Assembly (NCBI RefSeq): GCF_051020975.1 | Contig: NC_135039.1 | Location: forward strand, 11,816,692 to 11,880,691 | From: Osmia lignaria lignaria | Taxonomy: Eukaryota; Arthropoda; Insecta; Hymenoptera; Megachilidae | Length of the DNA stretch: 64,000 nucleotides | Reading direction: 5' to 3' | The notes under the pieces: generated by a model | Database searches by the model: none | What the model was told of the DNA's origin: nothing | The model's input: only the letters and a program-made list of their open reading frames with translations | Part shown: in pieces, positions 51,401 to 60,735 of the stretch | Layout of the letters: the number at the start of each line of letters is the position of its first letter | How positions within the stretch are numbered: the stretch's first letter is position 1 | Translations under genes and position numbers: made by a program

Positions 51401-52813
51401 TCCTCGCTGAGATAATCTAGGGAAAGACTACCATGCTTGGTGCTGTACAGAACAAACGTCTACGTCCCTTTGCAGATATCGCCATTTCCCCTAGGGAAGA
51501 CTACTATGCCCACTACTGTACAGTACCGACCTCTATGTCCCTTTGCAGATATTGCCATTTTCCCTAGGGAAGACTACTATGCCCACTACTGTACAGTACC
51601 GACTTCTATGTCCCTTTGCAGATATCGCCATTTTCCCTAGGGAAGACTACTATGCCCACTACTGTACAGTACCGACCCCTATGTCCCTTTGTAGATATCG
51701 CCATTTTCCCTAGGGAAGACTACTATACCCACTACTGTACAGTATTGACTACGTTCCCTTGCAGATATTGCCATTTTCCCTAGGGAAGACTACTATGCCC
51801 ACTACTGTACAGTATTGACTGCGTTCTCTTGCAGATATTGCCATTTTCCCTAGGGAAAACTACCATGCTCGGTACTGTACAATATACATAGAACCAAAAT
51901 GACAGAAAAAGACAGGAAGAATCAGTGATCAAAAATTCAAAATGGCGGACCCAATATGGCTAATATTCACTGTTCACTGATCCTGGAAATTCTCATTCAA
52001 ATTCAATTCTATGAATATATTGAAGCAAGTTATCTTTTGCGGGTTTATAAATTCTAAGGACGAATGATTTTAAGGAAATGAAAGTTCTATTACCATCGTT
52101 CAAATTATTCCTGCAATTTATTATCAAAGTCCAATCTCGCTGTACTCGATTATCATTCATAACAGCGGAGCAGAGCGCGGGGAATTAAAGCAAAATGAAA
52201 ATGGAAGATGCAAGGAGCAATTTAAAAGTTCAATAAAATCGTAAACAACGGCTAAGGCGGGGTAAAAATAATTTGCTCGGCGCAGCATGGAAGGAAGTGA
52301 CAGTGGAAAACGAAGGATAGAAAAAGCGTGGTAAACACGCGAATAAATATTTTCCCCCCGATCGTGTGTTTGCACATTATAGCAGAAAAATACGTGTTAT
52401 CGATTGGCAGATATTTTCAACTTCTTCGGTAGAAATAAAACATCGAATATCCATATTATTCTACCAATTATTTCAAAATACATTTGTTGAAGGAAAACAT
52501 TCATACAAAATACATCCACCATTCATTATTTTTCATAAAGCACACGATATGCAATTCTATGAAATTTAATTTTCTGATGAATTTTTTATTATTGTATAAA
52601 GAAGGAACGATTATATTGTAAATTGAGATATCTGGGACAACTCCGTTCAACCCCGAGGTGATCAACTGATCTGGGTTAAATTTAATTGGTCCATTGGACA
52701 ATTAAAAAGCAATTCAATTATATTAATTAAATTCTGTGTATTTGTCGATGAATAACTTACCTCGTTGAAAACATCTGAATTGAATGGACCCTCGTGTCAG
52801 TTCGTGATCCCAT
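23659..52813 (-). CDS. Cad87A: CDH23-type cadherin, probably Cad87A
   Basis: Twenty-seven coding exons, all phases consistent, 1,889 aa: 52813-52761, 43814-43759, 33305-33088, 32412-32155, 31644-31510, 31276-31084, 30972-30662, 30582-30424, 30154-29967, 29893-29731, 29445-29001, 28925-28734, 28670-28417, 28352-28220, 28159-27944, 27869-27570, 27504-27260, 27193-26900, 26680-26483, 26416-26194, 25651-25107, 25035-24860, 24798-24663, 24403-24279, 24214-24113, 24045-23832, 23796-23659. Order: signal peptide (SKKLATLLAVCLLATCVGA, to about residue 37); about 14 cadherin repeats with calcium linkers such as LDENDNPPRF, ITDVNDNSPTF, LIDVNDNRPIF, ILDENDNPPIF; a membrane-adjacent domain (VWVFEPTQLIRVILSRPPEE); a transmembrane helix about 1711-1735; a tail with NPLWIEQKLKLYEEQELTMQ. 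The membrane-adjacent domain and last repeats resemble vertebrate CDH23, so fly Cad87A is the likeliest orthologue; Cad99C (PCDH15-like) fits less well. It should mediate calcium-dependent adhesion at the cell surface. The start could instead be the Met 13 codons downstream, or lie in an upstream exon. Confidence 0.85.
24416..24662. other. GC-rich insert in a cadherin intron
   Basis: The intron between exons 23 and 24 contains an abruptly GC-rich stretch at about 24486-24580 (CGCCACTGCGGGAGCGACAG, GTGCGCATGCGCAC) inside an AT-rich surround. No inverted-repeat boundary was found and no peptide is conserved across it. It may be a degraded transposon. Confidence 0.4.
25709..26178. mobile_element. 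Inverted-repeat element, copy 3
   Basis: It has left terminus CAGGGTATTCGACAATAGGT and right terminus CACCTGTTGTCGAACACCCTA, with TATA-rich flanks. It shares the internal blocks of copies 1 and 2 and keeps an intact TTAA at 26072-26075, where copy 1 has a nested insertion. A small local expansion of CCTAGAATC (about 26093-26140) is unique to this copy. It lies in the intron between cadherin exons 20 and 21. Confidence 0.9.
26745..26884. mobile_element. Small foldback element in a cadherin intron
   Basis: CATGGGCATCCGCAGG at 26745-26760 is answered by CTTGCGGACGCCCATG at 26869-26884. G-runs and C-runs inside the arms could also pair. It is about 140 bp, non-coding, in the intron between exons 18 and 19. 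It is probably a MITE. Confidence 0.75.
30200..30345. repeat. Interspersed repeat in a cadherin intron, related to the 48.2-kb hairpin
   Basis: The stretch around 30265-30345 (ATGCAGGAGAGACAAGGATG, TACCCTCGGCTGG, TTTCTTAATTCCTCCGC, TGAGGCCTCCA) matches one arm of the foldback at 48230-48342. An opposite-orientation fragment, GGAGGCCTCGTGCGGCG, lies at 30214-30230, so this may be a decayed full copy. It sits in the intron between exons 8 and 9. Confidence 0.65.
33306..37262. other. Cadherin intron 2, right part; no gene seen
   Basis: This is the 3' part, in transcript sense, of the intron of about 10.5 kb between cadherin exons 2 and 3. It contains a truncated CAGGGTGTTCCAAAAATCG element end at about 33631, a G homopolymer at about 35169-35184, a C homopolymer at about 36256-36266 and purine-rich tracts. 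Open frames here (for example 36536-36810, minus) look random. No splice-consistent exon was found. Confidence 0.5.
37263..37292. repeat. Short TTAGG run (telomere-type pentamer)
   Basis: About four TTAGG-like units in a row (TTAGTTAGGTTAGGTTAGGT). TTAGG is the usual insect telomere repeat, and short interstitial runs are common. Single GTTAGGTT motifs recur in the following 250 bp. Confidence 0.7.
37663..39868. mobile_element. 2.2-kb element with about 0.7-kb terminal inverted repeats
   Basis: The left arm (37663-38379) begins AAAGGGTCTAGCCGTATAAG. The right arm (39160-39868) is its inverse, ending CTTATACGGCTAGACCCTTT. The arms are very similar over about 710 bp, with only scattered differences such as TTGATATTGATATC versus its partner. 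The 780-bp centre is AT-rich, with no long open frame. Three copies of a CATACTTAAAACGA-like motif (about 38818, 38902 and at the inner edge of the right arm) form an internal repeat. It is a non-autonomous foldback-type DNA transposon in cadherin intron 2. Target duplication was not resolved. Confidence 0.9.
40660..41030. repeat. Three-copy tandem repeat, unit about 122 bp
   Basis: The blocks CAGTTTCCTAG, AATTTGCAGGGAAATTACTA, TAGTGCACCCTAG, TACGCCAATG and ACGAAGGTATCCGATCAAAT recur in the same order about every 122 bases. The copies differ by point changes, and the last one is partial and diverged. It is not coding. Confidence 0.85.
41031..43758. other. Cadherin intron 2, left part; no gene seen
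   Basis: The open frames here (41277-41501, 41389-41679, 42393-42938, 42437-42757) overlap each other on opposite strands, lack splice support and show no domain. A pure A run of about 24 lies at 42768-42791. Composition is mixed. Confidence 0.5.
43759..43814 (-). other. Cad87A: Cadherin exon 2: signal-peptide core
   Basis: This 56-nt exon lies between acceptor TTTTCAG and donor GTGAGC on the minus strand. It encodes FSKKLATLLAVCLLATCV, a basic n-region followed by a hydrophobic core. It enters with one base completing an Arg codon (AG|G) and leaves with one base that completes GGC in exon 3, joining to GANNVNEPPILEGG. The exact phase match on both sides makes it a real exon although it is 10.5 kb from the next one. 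Confidence 0.85.
45530..45860. repeat. Degenerate GC-rich tandem repeat
   Basis: Blocks of CGAAGCTC-(A/G)GGC/ACACCCCACTC-TTTCAGGTCCGCGCCCGATC-like sequence recur about every 60 bases (for example about 45649-45770), with inverse GGGTCGGAAAAGATCGGG copies at 45545-45595. Composition is much GC-richer than the flanks. It is not coding. Confidence 0.65.
48230..48342. mobile_element. Foldback element with 49-bp arms
   Basis: The left arm 48230-48278 (GGGTCTACCCTCGGCTGG ... CGCGTGAGGCCCCCA) pairs with 48294-48342 with about five mismatches and a 15-base loop. The same arm is found in the intron at about 30285-30345. It is a MITE-like or foldback repeat. Confidence 0.85.
51433..51885. repeat. Minisatellite, 73/70-bp unit, about six copies
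   Basis: The block GCCATTTTCCCTAGGGAAGA starts near 51481, 51554, 51627, 51700, 51770 and 51840, giving spacings of 73, 73, 73, 70 and 70. Each unit also carries CTACTATGCCCACTACTGTA and CAGTACCGACC followed by CTTTGCAGATAT. The 3-bp shortening appears only in the last two units. Sequence of the same family occurs at 81-345. The frame 51437-51640 is just repeat translation. Confidence 0.92.
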
Positions 52814-52832
52814 GGTTTGGCACTGTGTCCAT
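52761..52832 (-). other. Cad87A: Cadherin exon 1: start codon exon
   Basis: Exon between acceptor TTTCTTTGCAG and donor GTAAGT on the minus strand. The frame that joins exon 2 contains ATG at 52813 (MGSRTDTRVHSIQ, then a second Met starting MFSTRFSKK across the junction). Because an acceptor precedes it, at least one untranslated upstream exon and the promoter must lie beyond 52833. The in-frame sequence upstream of the ATG inside this exon has no stop, so an earlier start is not excluded. Confidence 0.8.
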
Positions 52833-55330
52833 CTGCAAAGAAATAAAACACAAATTTAGAATAAACGAAGAAATCTTTACGTAGCCATTTTCAATGAACC
52901 ATAACCTCTAAATTGGTTTCCCATAAGCGCCATCTAACCTAACTTTTCTGTCATGAAATCATGCCAGACTTCCCATCCCGAAATCCATAACGATCTATTA
53001 CAACCAGGTAATAATTAATTTTCAACGTATACAAAACAGGATAGAATTTCATAGGATATAAGTTACATCATTATTACGATTTATACTAGCGTGGTAGCGC
53101 TTTCTATCCAATTCTAGAGTTACGGAAATGTTAATGGAACCTAAGTTGTATAAAGTGTCCACTATGCAGTTAATTTGAATAATTGTACACATGAAGTCTT
53201 AATTATTAAAATTCTACAAACTATTTAATCCTAATCTTTTACAAAAAACAAAAAAAATACAATTTACAGTTTTCAATGTGTAATATAATTTCAAAGATAA
53301 ATGACTCCAATTACTTTTCCGAGGGTATAGAAATGCCAGTAAATCAGATTTGATTCGCGAAATCCTTTGCTATTTACTATTTCCTCGGCTGCATCGGTCG
53401 AGATAATCAACCTTATTGTCGCTAAGAGAATTTCACCGTCAGTTCGGAAGCGGAAACTTTTCGTCGATAGGAAAGTTTCGCGAGGAACGACTTCATCGTC
53501 GCGTCTGCTAGGAAAACGGCCACGGGTACAGGACGGGCTTTCAGGTATCCGTGAAAAGTCCTGGAAGAAACAGCTGTATGGAATCGGTGGGCCAAAGTCG
53601 AAGCAAAACCATAAGAAAGCTGAAAGGTGATGTTGCAGAGGGTCGGAGTGGACGGGTGGTAAAAAGAAGAGAGGGGAAGTGTCGGGAAAGCATTTCCAAG
53701 TCCTCGAGAAAATTCGTTATCGAGAATTGAAAAGTTCAAGGAAAAACGTGCTCACGTAGCTAAATGAAGTGGGTACGGGCTAATGCATGCCAAACGGGGT
53801 GGCCACCCTCTATGGGCCAGCGAAGCTCCGAAACTGAAATGGAAATGGGAAGTTTCGTCGAACCATGGGAGGAGGAGCGTGAAATCAAGTGGAGACGTTT
53901 CTCGTGTCCTGATAAAAGTTTATACGCGATTGGAACGATATTTCGTGGATTGAATCGATAAGATTCCAAGAGATATACAGGCTGAGAGTGTCTAACCGTT
54001 TCTAAGGTATTCATAACCTAGAAATATTCTTTACACAATTATATAAGTGGAGTTTCGTTTCTGCTCCGCTAGAGGCGCTAATGGCGCTCTTAATCCTTAA
54101 TCCGGACGGCGGACCATGGAGAGAGCCTCAATTTTCATTTAATCGCTTATTTCATATTATTTTTCTTAAAAAATTATTCTTTTAATATATGAAAATCTTC
54201 ATAAATTATGTATTTTAATTTAGATTAATATCCTTGTACATGTTTTGTAAGGTTGGGTTGGGTAAGGTTAACCTTCAATTTCAGACAACACTGCTTTTGT
54301 TGGACTACTAGAAAACACTTGTTTATTAATCATTTCTCTCAAGGCACTCTATCGTAAGGAAGCAGAGATAAAGATAAGAGCATCCTGCTGCCACGAGAAG
54401 ATTACTCGCAAACATTTATTAGAGAATTTATCAGAAGGTTGGTTCCCGTGCAAAAGGCTGAAATTACGTAGGATTTCTCTTGTTTTCAACGTCACTCGAA
54501 CGCAAGCCATTCCCCCGTGAAACTTAATAATGAAGTCTGGTCGGGGGTCGCAAAACCTTTTTCGCTGCGCTGAAAAATTGCTCTCCTCGACTTGCGGAAA
54601 AGTTTCACGAGCCCTCTCGCAAGCTGGCACCGTGTGGTAGACGCACGAAACAACGATTTCACCCTTTCCCGCCATATGTTGCCTTTCATGCTGTTCTAAT
54701 ATTCTTACAAGTTGAAATATATTATTTTAACTTGTGGCATTTATAGTCATCCCCCCAACAGTGGAATAAAATTACGACCCTCGATTAATCCTTGCTGTTT
54801 AGACCTAATTTTCTTGGATCATTAATGCTCTAAAAAATTGACAAGAGGGTTGCAAGGTAGGGTGAACACCCCATACGCTTCATGGGCTATGGAAAGCAAA
54901 GGTCGACGGTACAGTTGATTAAACGTTCGTTCAACCAATGTGGGAAACCATGATTTATTTGCGCGTTATATCGGCGAGTGTCGATGGGTATGCGGCGCCC
55001 ATTTAAACAGAAATTCACACGGTCGAATCGTTTTCGAAGAGGGCGACCATATGGTGACCCTATCACTGATCCCATAGAAGTGATGAACTGCTTTACTTCC
55101 TCTCTCAGCTGATCTTATGAACTGTACCAAAATTTAGGTATTTTCAATTTCATTTTTATGGATGTTTAGTGGAAGAGGAGGGAGTTGAGTCTCTCCGGAC
55201 CTTAGTTCGCCCTTAGTTCGGGCCGGCGACCGCCAGGTGGCGGCGGGATTGATACCGTTCTCGCTAGCGGTCGCCTGGCATGCGATCCAAAAGTACAGCG
55301 ATGTTGTAGGCGTATAGGCAGGGATCATCT
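52833..55330. other. Upstream of the cadherin first coding exon; no gene seen
   Basis: Presumed 5' intron or intergenic DNA. The open frames 53367-53739, 53760-54014 and 54349-54689 overlap on both strands without domain character. A palindromic cluster, GCGACCGCCAGGTGGCGG / GCGGTCGCCTGGC, lies at about 55226-55280 and may be a transposon relic. No promoter element can be named. Confidence 0.45.
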
Positions 55331-55648
55331 GTCGTCCTTTCCATCTCATAATTAGTAAGTTAGGTTAAATTAACAATAATCAAACAAAGATTGTACCAAG
55401 GGGTTTTAATTGTACTCGATTCTCATTTTCCTTTAAAATAATCATGTGACCTGATTAAGCTGTGATGTAATGAGCAAAGTATATATGTTGTAATGTATTA
55501 AGACTGTCCAGCCCTCGAGACCCTAGATACCTAATGGCAAGAGGGTTTTATTTTTATTATACTATTATGGTTCTGGTTGTTTTGTAACCTCCCCAATATT
55601 CCTGATGTAATACTGATGTCAATAAACAATTATTTCAAAAAAAAAAAA
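55330..55648 (+). mobile_element. Retroposed 3' tail with poly(A)
   Basis: The stretch ends GTCAATAAACAATTATTTC followed by about 12 A, that is, a polyadenylation signal and a short tail. The octamer GGATCATC occurs just before (55322-55329) and just after (about 55649-55656), fitting a target-site duplication. This suggests a 5'-truncated non-LTR retrotransposon or retroposed transcript of about 320 bp. The source is not recognisable. Confidence 0.5.
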
Positions 55649-55659
55649 GGATCATCAGC

Positions 55660-58580
55660 CCCACTGACGAGTCTGGCGGATGATCCCAACACGAAATGCC
55701 TTTTTCTACCTCCTACATTTCCGACTTTCTTACAAGATTCTGTTAATTGCTTGCCCCATTATTCCTGTCTACGTCTTTACAAAACGGTGATTTACTTTCC
55801 TGATATTTCTATGGATGGGAGCCAGCGAAGCCAACGTACTGCTCAAAGGAAAGAATTAAAAATCGGTTTCTTGAAGCGTGAAATCGCACCGGTTCGGACG
55901 AACGGATATTTATGAGCAGAAATTCTTGGCAAACGGTTTCCAATATTCCTCCACGTTCCTGCATGTCCAGATACCTTCGAGGAAAAATCTTGAAACTTCC
56001 AATCGTGCTTGCAATTAATTTTATTACATAATATTTACTGACTTTTCCCCCTCCCTTTTTCAAGGGAACTAGTTTCAGAATGAAACTGAAATTAATTACA
56101 AACGCAGAGATCCTACGTACGATTATTTAATTACGTCAGGATAAACAGAGTTTAACTTCAGCCGGTTACGAATGAAAATTCTCGTAACGTTAGACGACAT
56201 TTTTCAGATATGACTTTTCACTCGTTGTTATAGAGAACCAGCGCTGTTGCTGTTCAGCGAAATTACTGTTCCTTTTTTTTTTTCTCTCTCTCTCTCTCTC
56301 CACCACGGTATATCCAGCCATCCGTAAATAATTTAAAGTCTAACAGGTCCGCGATATTTCTCTGTTCGCGGGGACCATTCTACCCGGCCACTGCTTTCAT
56401 TTAAGTTAATTGATGTATTATATACACTGACTGAAAACTGCCGGGTGATTTATGATTCTTATTACGTTGCTTCTTTTTCACCAGGCGAAACCTCGTATAA
56501 GTTTCTAGGGTAATGGCCTCCGCCACTCTTCGAAGACAAAACCTTTTCAAATAATGAGATTCAGATTTCCCGATGAAACTCCGACGATAATAGCCGGCGA
56601 AAACAATTGTACCCTCGTAATCGTTCAAAAAGTTTGAAATTTTCTTTCAAACACGACACACTTACTTGACGAATAACACAGGGAATTTTCATTGCCTCGG
56701 CTCGCCGAGCATAAGCGGGCAAAATTTTACTGCACTTCCGGTAACAAGTTTCTTTCTGTCCCGCGGTATTGTTTGAACTACGGATAACGGAAAGAAGTTT
56801 CAATCCCTGTTGGATTAACAGAAAAGTTGTACTTCACGGGTTGCATGTTTTATAGGAATGAAGTTCATCTATGGAGCTTCGCAATTTTCATCCTCTTTAA
56901 TAGTCTGGGAACTTCTTTTGCTAGGGGGGGATAAATCGATGAAAAGTAATTATTGTATTCATAATAATTAATTACGTAATGTGATACCTAATGATAAGCG
57001 AATGAAACACTAATGTAATGTACTCTATGATTGCGGACTACTATATTTTGAAAATGGCGGGAAAACTAGGGACATCTTTCATTAAGCAACATGGGGGACG
57101 GTTTCCCCGAGCGCCATCTTGGGGAACATAACCTCTCGGTATTCTACGTACCTGAAGAAAACTCATAAATAAATAATAAATAATTCTTCTATTTGAAAAC
57201 AGAAAACAGTTCCCAGAGGGAAATCTCTGAGTGACGGAAAAACAGTGGAACACCAAGACTAATCGATAAGGCTAAGCCAATAAGACGCATCTACGTCTCT
57301 GTTTTCCGGCAGCCATCTGCACCAATTCCTAGAATCCTATTTCGCCGAAATCCTAGGACGATGCTGGACAGAGAAGGGAGGCTGATTTCGCTCTGTTGCT
57401 CCGATAATGGGGTCCATCCAACCCTGCCTATAATCCCTATTCCTACAAGTCGGTTCTATCGTCATTATCCTCGAGCTTAAGAAAATATTGCCACCTGTCG
57501 GTGAATAATTCTATCAAAAATTCCATCGAATGGCCCGAATTTCGTTTAGAAGCCAGATGGATCGTTTCGATAGACGATGCGTCATCGTTGTTTTGAAAAA
57601 AAAAAAAAAAAAAAAAAAATTGAAATTGCTTCTAATGGAGAAGGAAATAGGGAATCGATGGAGCTGTCCCTCAGAATTTTCCAACCTATCGGACCACACG
57701 GAGTTTCGATTTACCCGTAAACGTGGTAAATTGACTCGGTCGACAGTTTGTCCACTCTTCTTGGTTGGAAAGGTGGGTTTCTTTTGAAAAAAGGTCCGAT
57801 ACGAGACGTAACGTCTGGCTATGATTACGTTCGTTCGGCTGGAAACGATTTTAAAGATCTTTCTTTACTTTGCACTCGTCTACTTCGTCGTCTATCCTTC
57901 TACCAAGGAGCCGGTTTAATTATGGAATGTCATTATCTCTGTTGATAAGAAACTACGGTACCGTGATAATCGCGGTGGTTTAGTCAAAAGAAATTCCGTG
58001 ATACCTCCGAGGAGTTCTATCTTCATCGCGGATTTATGAATGAAAAATGAACGGATTTATCGTTGAAATTCTAGCTGCTCGTACAATATAGCGAAACTGA
58101 AATAGGATTTAATTAATAATTCTCATCTATGATGGCCTAGAAGAGGGAGTGTATAATTTGTTGTCCAAGGATTATCCTAATCGACGCTAGAGGGAGCAGT
58201 TTATTTACCCCGGAACCACGATGTAACGACGATGACGAAGGGTGTACGAAGACAGAGTGGAGAACAGAGGACGGTGTTTCTCGTCCGTTAGTTTCGTGGG
58301 CTAGAGTCTCGTCGAGTGGGTGTCGGGCACAGTGAAGGGTTCGTTCCCGAGGGAAATAAGGAAAACAAAAGGGAGAAATGCGGGCAAGCAGTTTCTAGTA
58401 CGCGCAGCTAAAAGCATAAGGCCTCGCTAAAGGGGCGAGGGATTTAATTTAAATCGCTTCTTTGTAGGATTTATGGAACCTAACCGTGAATTAAGTGGAA
58501 TCCAATGATAAGGGATTTCATATTTCATGAGAATTGCATTGCTGTAAAGGGAATCTCTTTGTGGGATAGGGTAGGTCCTT
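55660..58580. other. Intergenic or 5' intron DNA, no gene seen
   Basis: It contains a TC microsatellite at about 56283-56301 and a poly-A run of about 23 at 57597-57619. Short open frames here have no domains. Around 58200-58400 the DNA becomes GC-richer, with GACGATGACGAAGGGTGTAC and TCTCGTCGAGTGGGTGTCGG, which could be a promoter-proximal exon of some gene. No coding sequence supports it. Confidence 0.45.
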
Positions 58581-58589
58581 TGGCTTTGT

Positions 58590-59405
58590 TAACAGTGTTG
58601 GGAATTTGGGACTTGGAAATTTAGAACTTCGGGAATTTGAGACTTGGGACTTGGGGATTTGGAGGTTGAGGACTTGGGACTTGGGAATTTAGAACTTGGG
58701 AACTTGGGAATATTGGAATTTGGGACTAAGGACTTTGGAATCTGGGACTCGGGACTTGGGGATTTGGGGCTCGAGGACTTGGGACTTGGGAATTGAGAAC
58801 TTGGGAGTTTGGGAATATTGGAATTTGGGACTAAGGACTTTGGAATCTGGGACTCGGGACTTGGGGATTTGGGGCTTGAGGACTTGGGACTTAGGAATTT
58901 AGAACTTGGGAGCTTGGGAATATTGGACTTAGGAATTTGGGACTAAGGACTTTGGAATCTGGGACTTGGAACTTGGGGATTTGGGGCTTAAGGACTTGGG
59001 ACTTGGGAATTTAGAACTTGGGAGCTTGGGAATATTGGACTTGGGAATTTGGGACTAAGGACTTTGGAATCTGGGACTTGGAACTTGGGGATTTGGGGCT
59101 TGAAGACTTGGGACTTGGGTACTTGGGGATTTAGGACTTGAAGGTTTTGGAATACTGAATTTGGGACTGGAGACTTAGAAATTTGGGACTTTGGATCTTG
59201 GGACCTGGGGCTTGGGACTTGGGGCTTGGGGCTTGGGGCTTGGGGCTTGGAAATATAGGACCTGGGGGCTTGGGAATATTGAACTTGAGAATTTGGAACT
59301 TGAAAATTTATGAATTTGGGACTCGGAGACTTCAGAACTTGGGACTTAGAAATTTAGGAATTATAAAATTTAAAAACTTAGAAATTTGCGAATTTGAAAA
59401 CTTTA
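58590..59405. repeat. G-rich minisatellite with a higher-order period near 110 bp
   Basis: The basic motif is GGGACTTGGGAATTT in many degenerate forms on the plus strand. A longer unit beginning TTGGGACTAAGGACTTTGGA is seen near 58720, 58826, 58937 and 59050, giving a higher-order period of about 106-113 bases. A run of GGGGCTT units follows at 59206-59250. The array decays into AT-richer ATTTAGAAACTT variants after 59330. The predicted Trp/Gly/Leu peptide across it is a repeat artefact. Confidence 0.9.
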
Positions 59406-60416
59406 AACCCATAAAATCTATACACCCTTTCGAAACAACACGCTACCCTTTTTTCATCGCTGGATATAAATTTCTACCGACGGCGAGTATCGTTGGAAGT
59501 TTCTGTTTCCTGTTTCCCGTAACACATTCCGAATGTAAAACGCGTCCGTCGCGCTCCAGGACAGACGTTCTGGATACACCCCTCGCTTCCTTTTATTCTC
59601 CTTGATTCGAAGTGGTCAAACACCGGCAATCAAAATGTACCTTACAATTTCGACCACTATGATTATTTCCTTCCGTTCTTCTTTCTCCCCTGCCCAACAC
59701 TTTGTTATTACTACTTCAGACGAATCTCGTATTCTTTCATCATAAAAAAAAGAGGAGAAAGGAACAAAGGCTACGATCACTTTTCACGCTCGCCTTTCCG
59801 GTTGGTTACAGTTTCTTTGAAATGATGATCGCGAGCTTGAATATAACATGAACAGCCACGGCGTGAAACATCTTCGTTTATGTCTTGTTGGACAGTCGCG
59901 GTGCAGCTACCGTTAATAACAGGGACGAATAAATTACTCTTTAGAAGCTATGAAACTACACGGTCGAGAGCTTGTTGTATGTCCAACGTTTACGTTCAAA
60001 ACTTTACGTGTTTTCAAGTGACGTAGCAAGTCGAGAAAGCAGTGGTGCTTCAAGGAACTTCTGCTAATTATTATATCTATTTCTCGGGGTTATTTGAACG
60101 CTTTTTCTCTGCTCTTCGACGCTTGATTCAACATGGCACGTATTCAGCGGTTTTAACGTTGGAAAGTTTGGAAAAGCGAGGGGGGTACCGTGCAAACTTG
60201 TTCGACATGTAAGGCTGTAAGGGAGCTCAGTTATTCCAAACAGCGCACGTGCATACCTATAATTTGTTCATAACGTAGGCCATACTTTGAATACCATACA
60301 AATTCCGGCGCTTTCGAACTTTAAAGTGTTTGAACAATTTCCATCGGTTTAATGCTTTCTTTGGTTAACATTCAAACTGGCTGGGCAGTTTCATTCTCGT
60401 AAATGAATTTTAATTT
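59406..60416. other. Intergenic or 5' intron DNA, no gene seen
   Basis: Unremarkable mixed-composition DNA. No exon, RNA gene or inverted repeat was recognised. Confidence 0.45.
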
Positions 60417-60735
60417 TTTCCATGTATAAAATAGTATTAAACTCGTAACCTCAAAAAATTGAATATAACTTCGAACATAACCTCAAAATAATCAAAAATT
60501 TCAGCCTGTAAGTTGGAAATTTTCCATGTATAAAATAGTATTAAACTCATAACCTCAAAAAATTGAATATAACTTCGAACATAACCTCAAAATAATCAAA
60601 AATTTCAGCCTGTAAGTTGGAAATTTTCCATGTATAAAATAGTATTAAACTCATAACCTCAAAAAATTGAATATAACTTCGAACATAACCTCAAAATAAT
60701 CAAGAATTTCAGCCTGTAAATTGAAAAAATCGAAT
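60417..60735. repeat. Three-copy tandem repeat, 104-bp unit
   Basis: CATGTATAAAATAGTATTAA begins at 60421, 60525 and 60629, exactly 104 bases apart each time. The intervening AACTTCGAACATAACCTCAA and TTTCAGCCTGTAAGTTGG blocks are nearly identical. The third copy diverges at its end. High identity suggests recent amplification. Confidence 0.93.

Larger units (their letters stand above)
43815..52760. other. Cadherin intron 1
   Basis: An 8.9-kb intron. It holds the GC-rich degenerate repeat at 45530-45860, the foldback at 48230-48342 and the minisatellite at 51433-51885. Other open frames (44958-45221, 48598-48972, 49524-49793 and similar) show no domains or splice partners. A small palindrome, TATAGCGACAAAGTCGCTATA, lies at 45855-45875. 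No RNA gene was recognised. Confidence 0.55.

Noticed and set aside
51433..51885. CRISPR-like spacing of regular repeats
   Set aside because: The whole 73-bp unit is conserved, including would-be spacers, and the genome is eukaryotic. It is a minisatellite.
55134..55349. 71-aa minus-strand open frame with Pro/Ala/Arg-rich sequence
   Set aside because: It spans the palindromic cluster and the retroposed insert boundary. No recognised family, so it is probably transposon-derived noise.
58696..59605. Open frames encoding repeated Trp-Asn-Leu-Gly-Leu peptides
   Set aside because: They are produced by the G-rich tandem repeat, and the frame is open only because the motif lacks stops. No signal peptide or conserved module.
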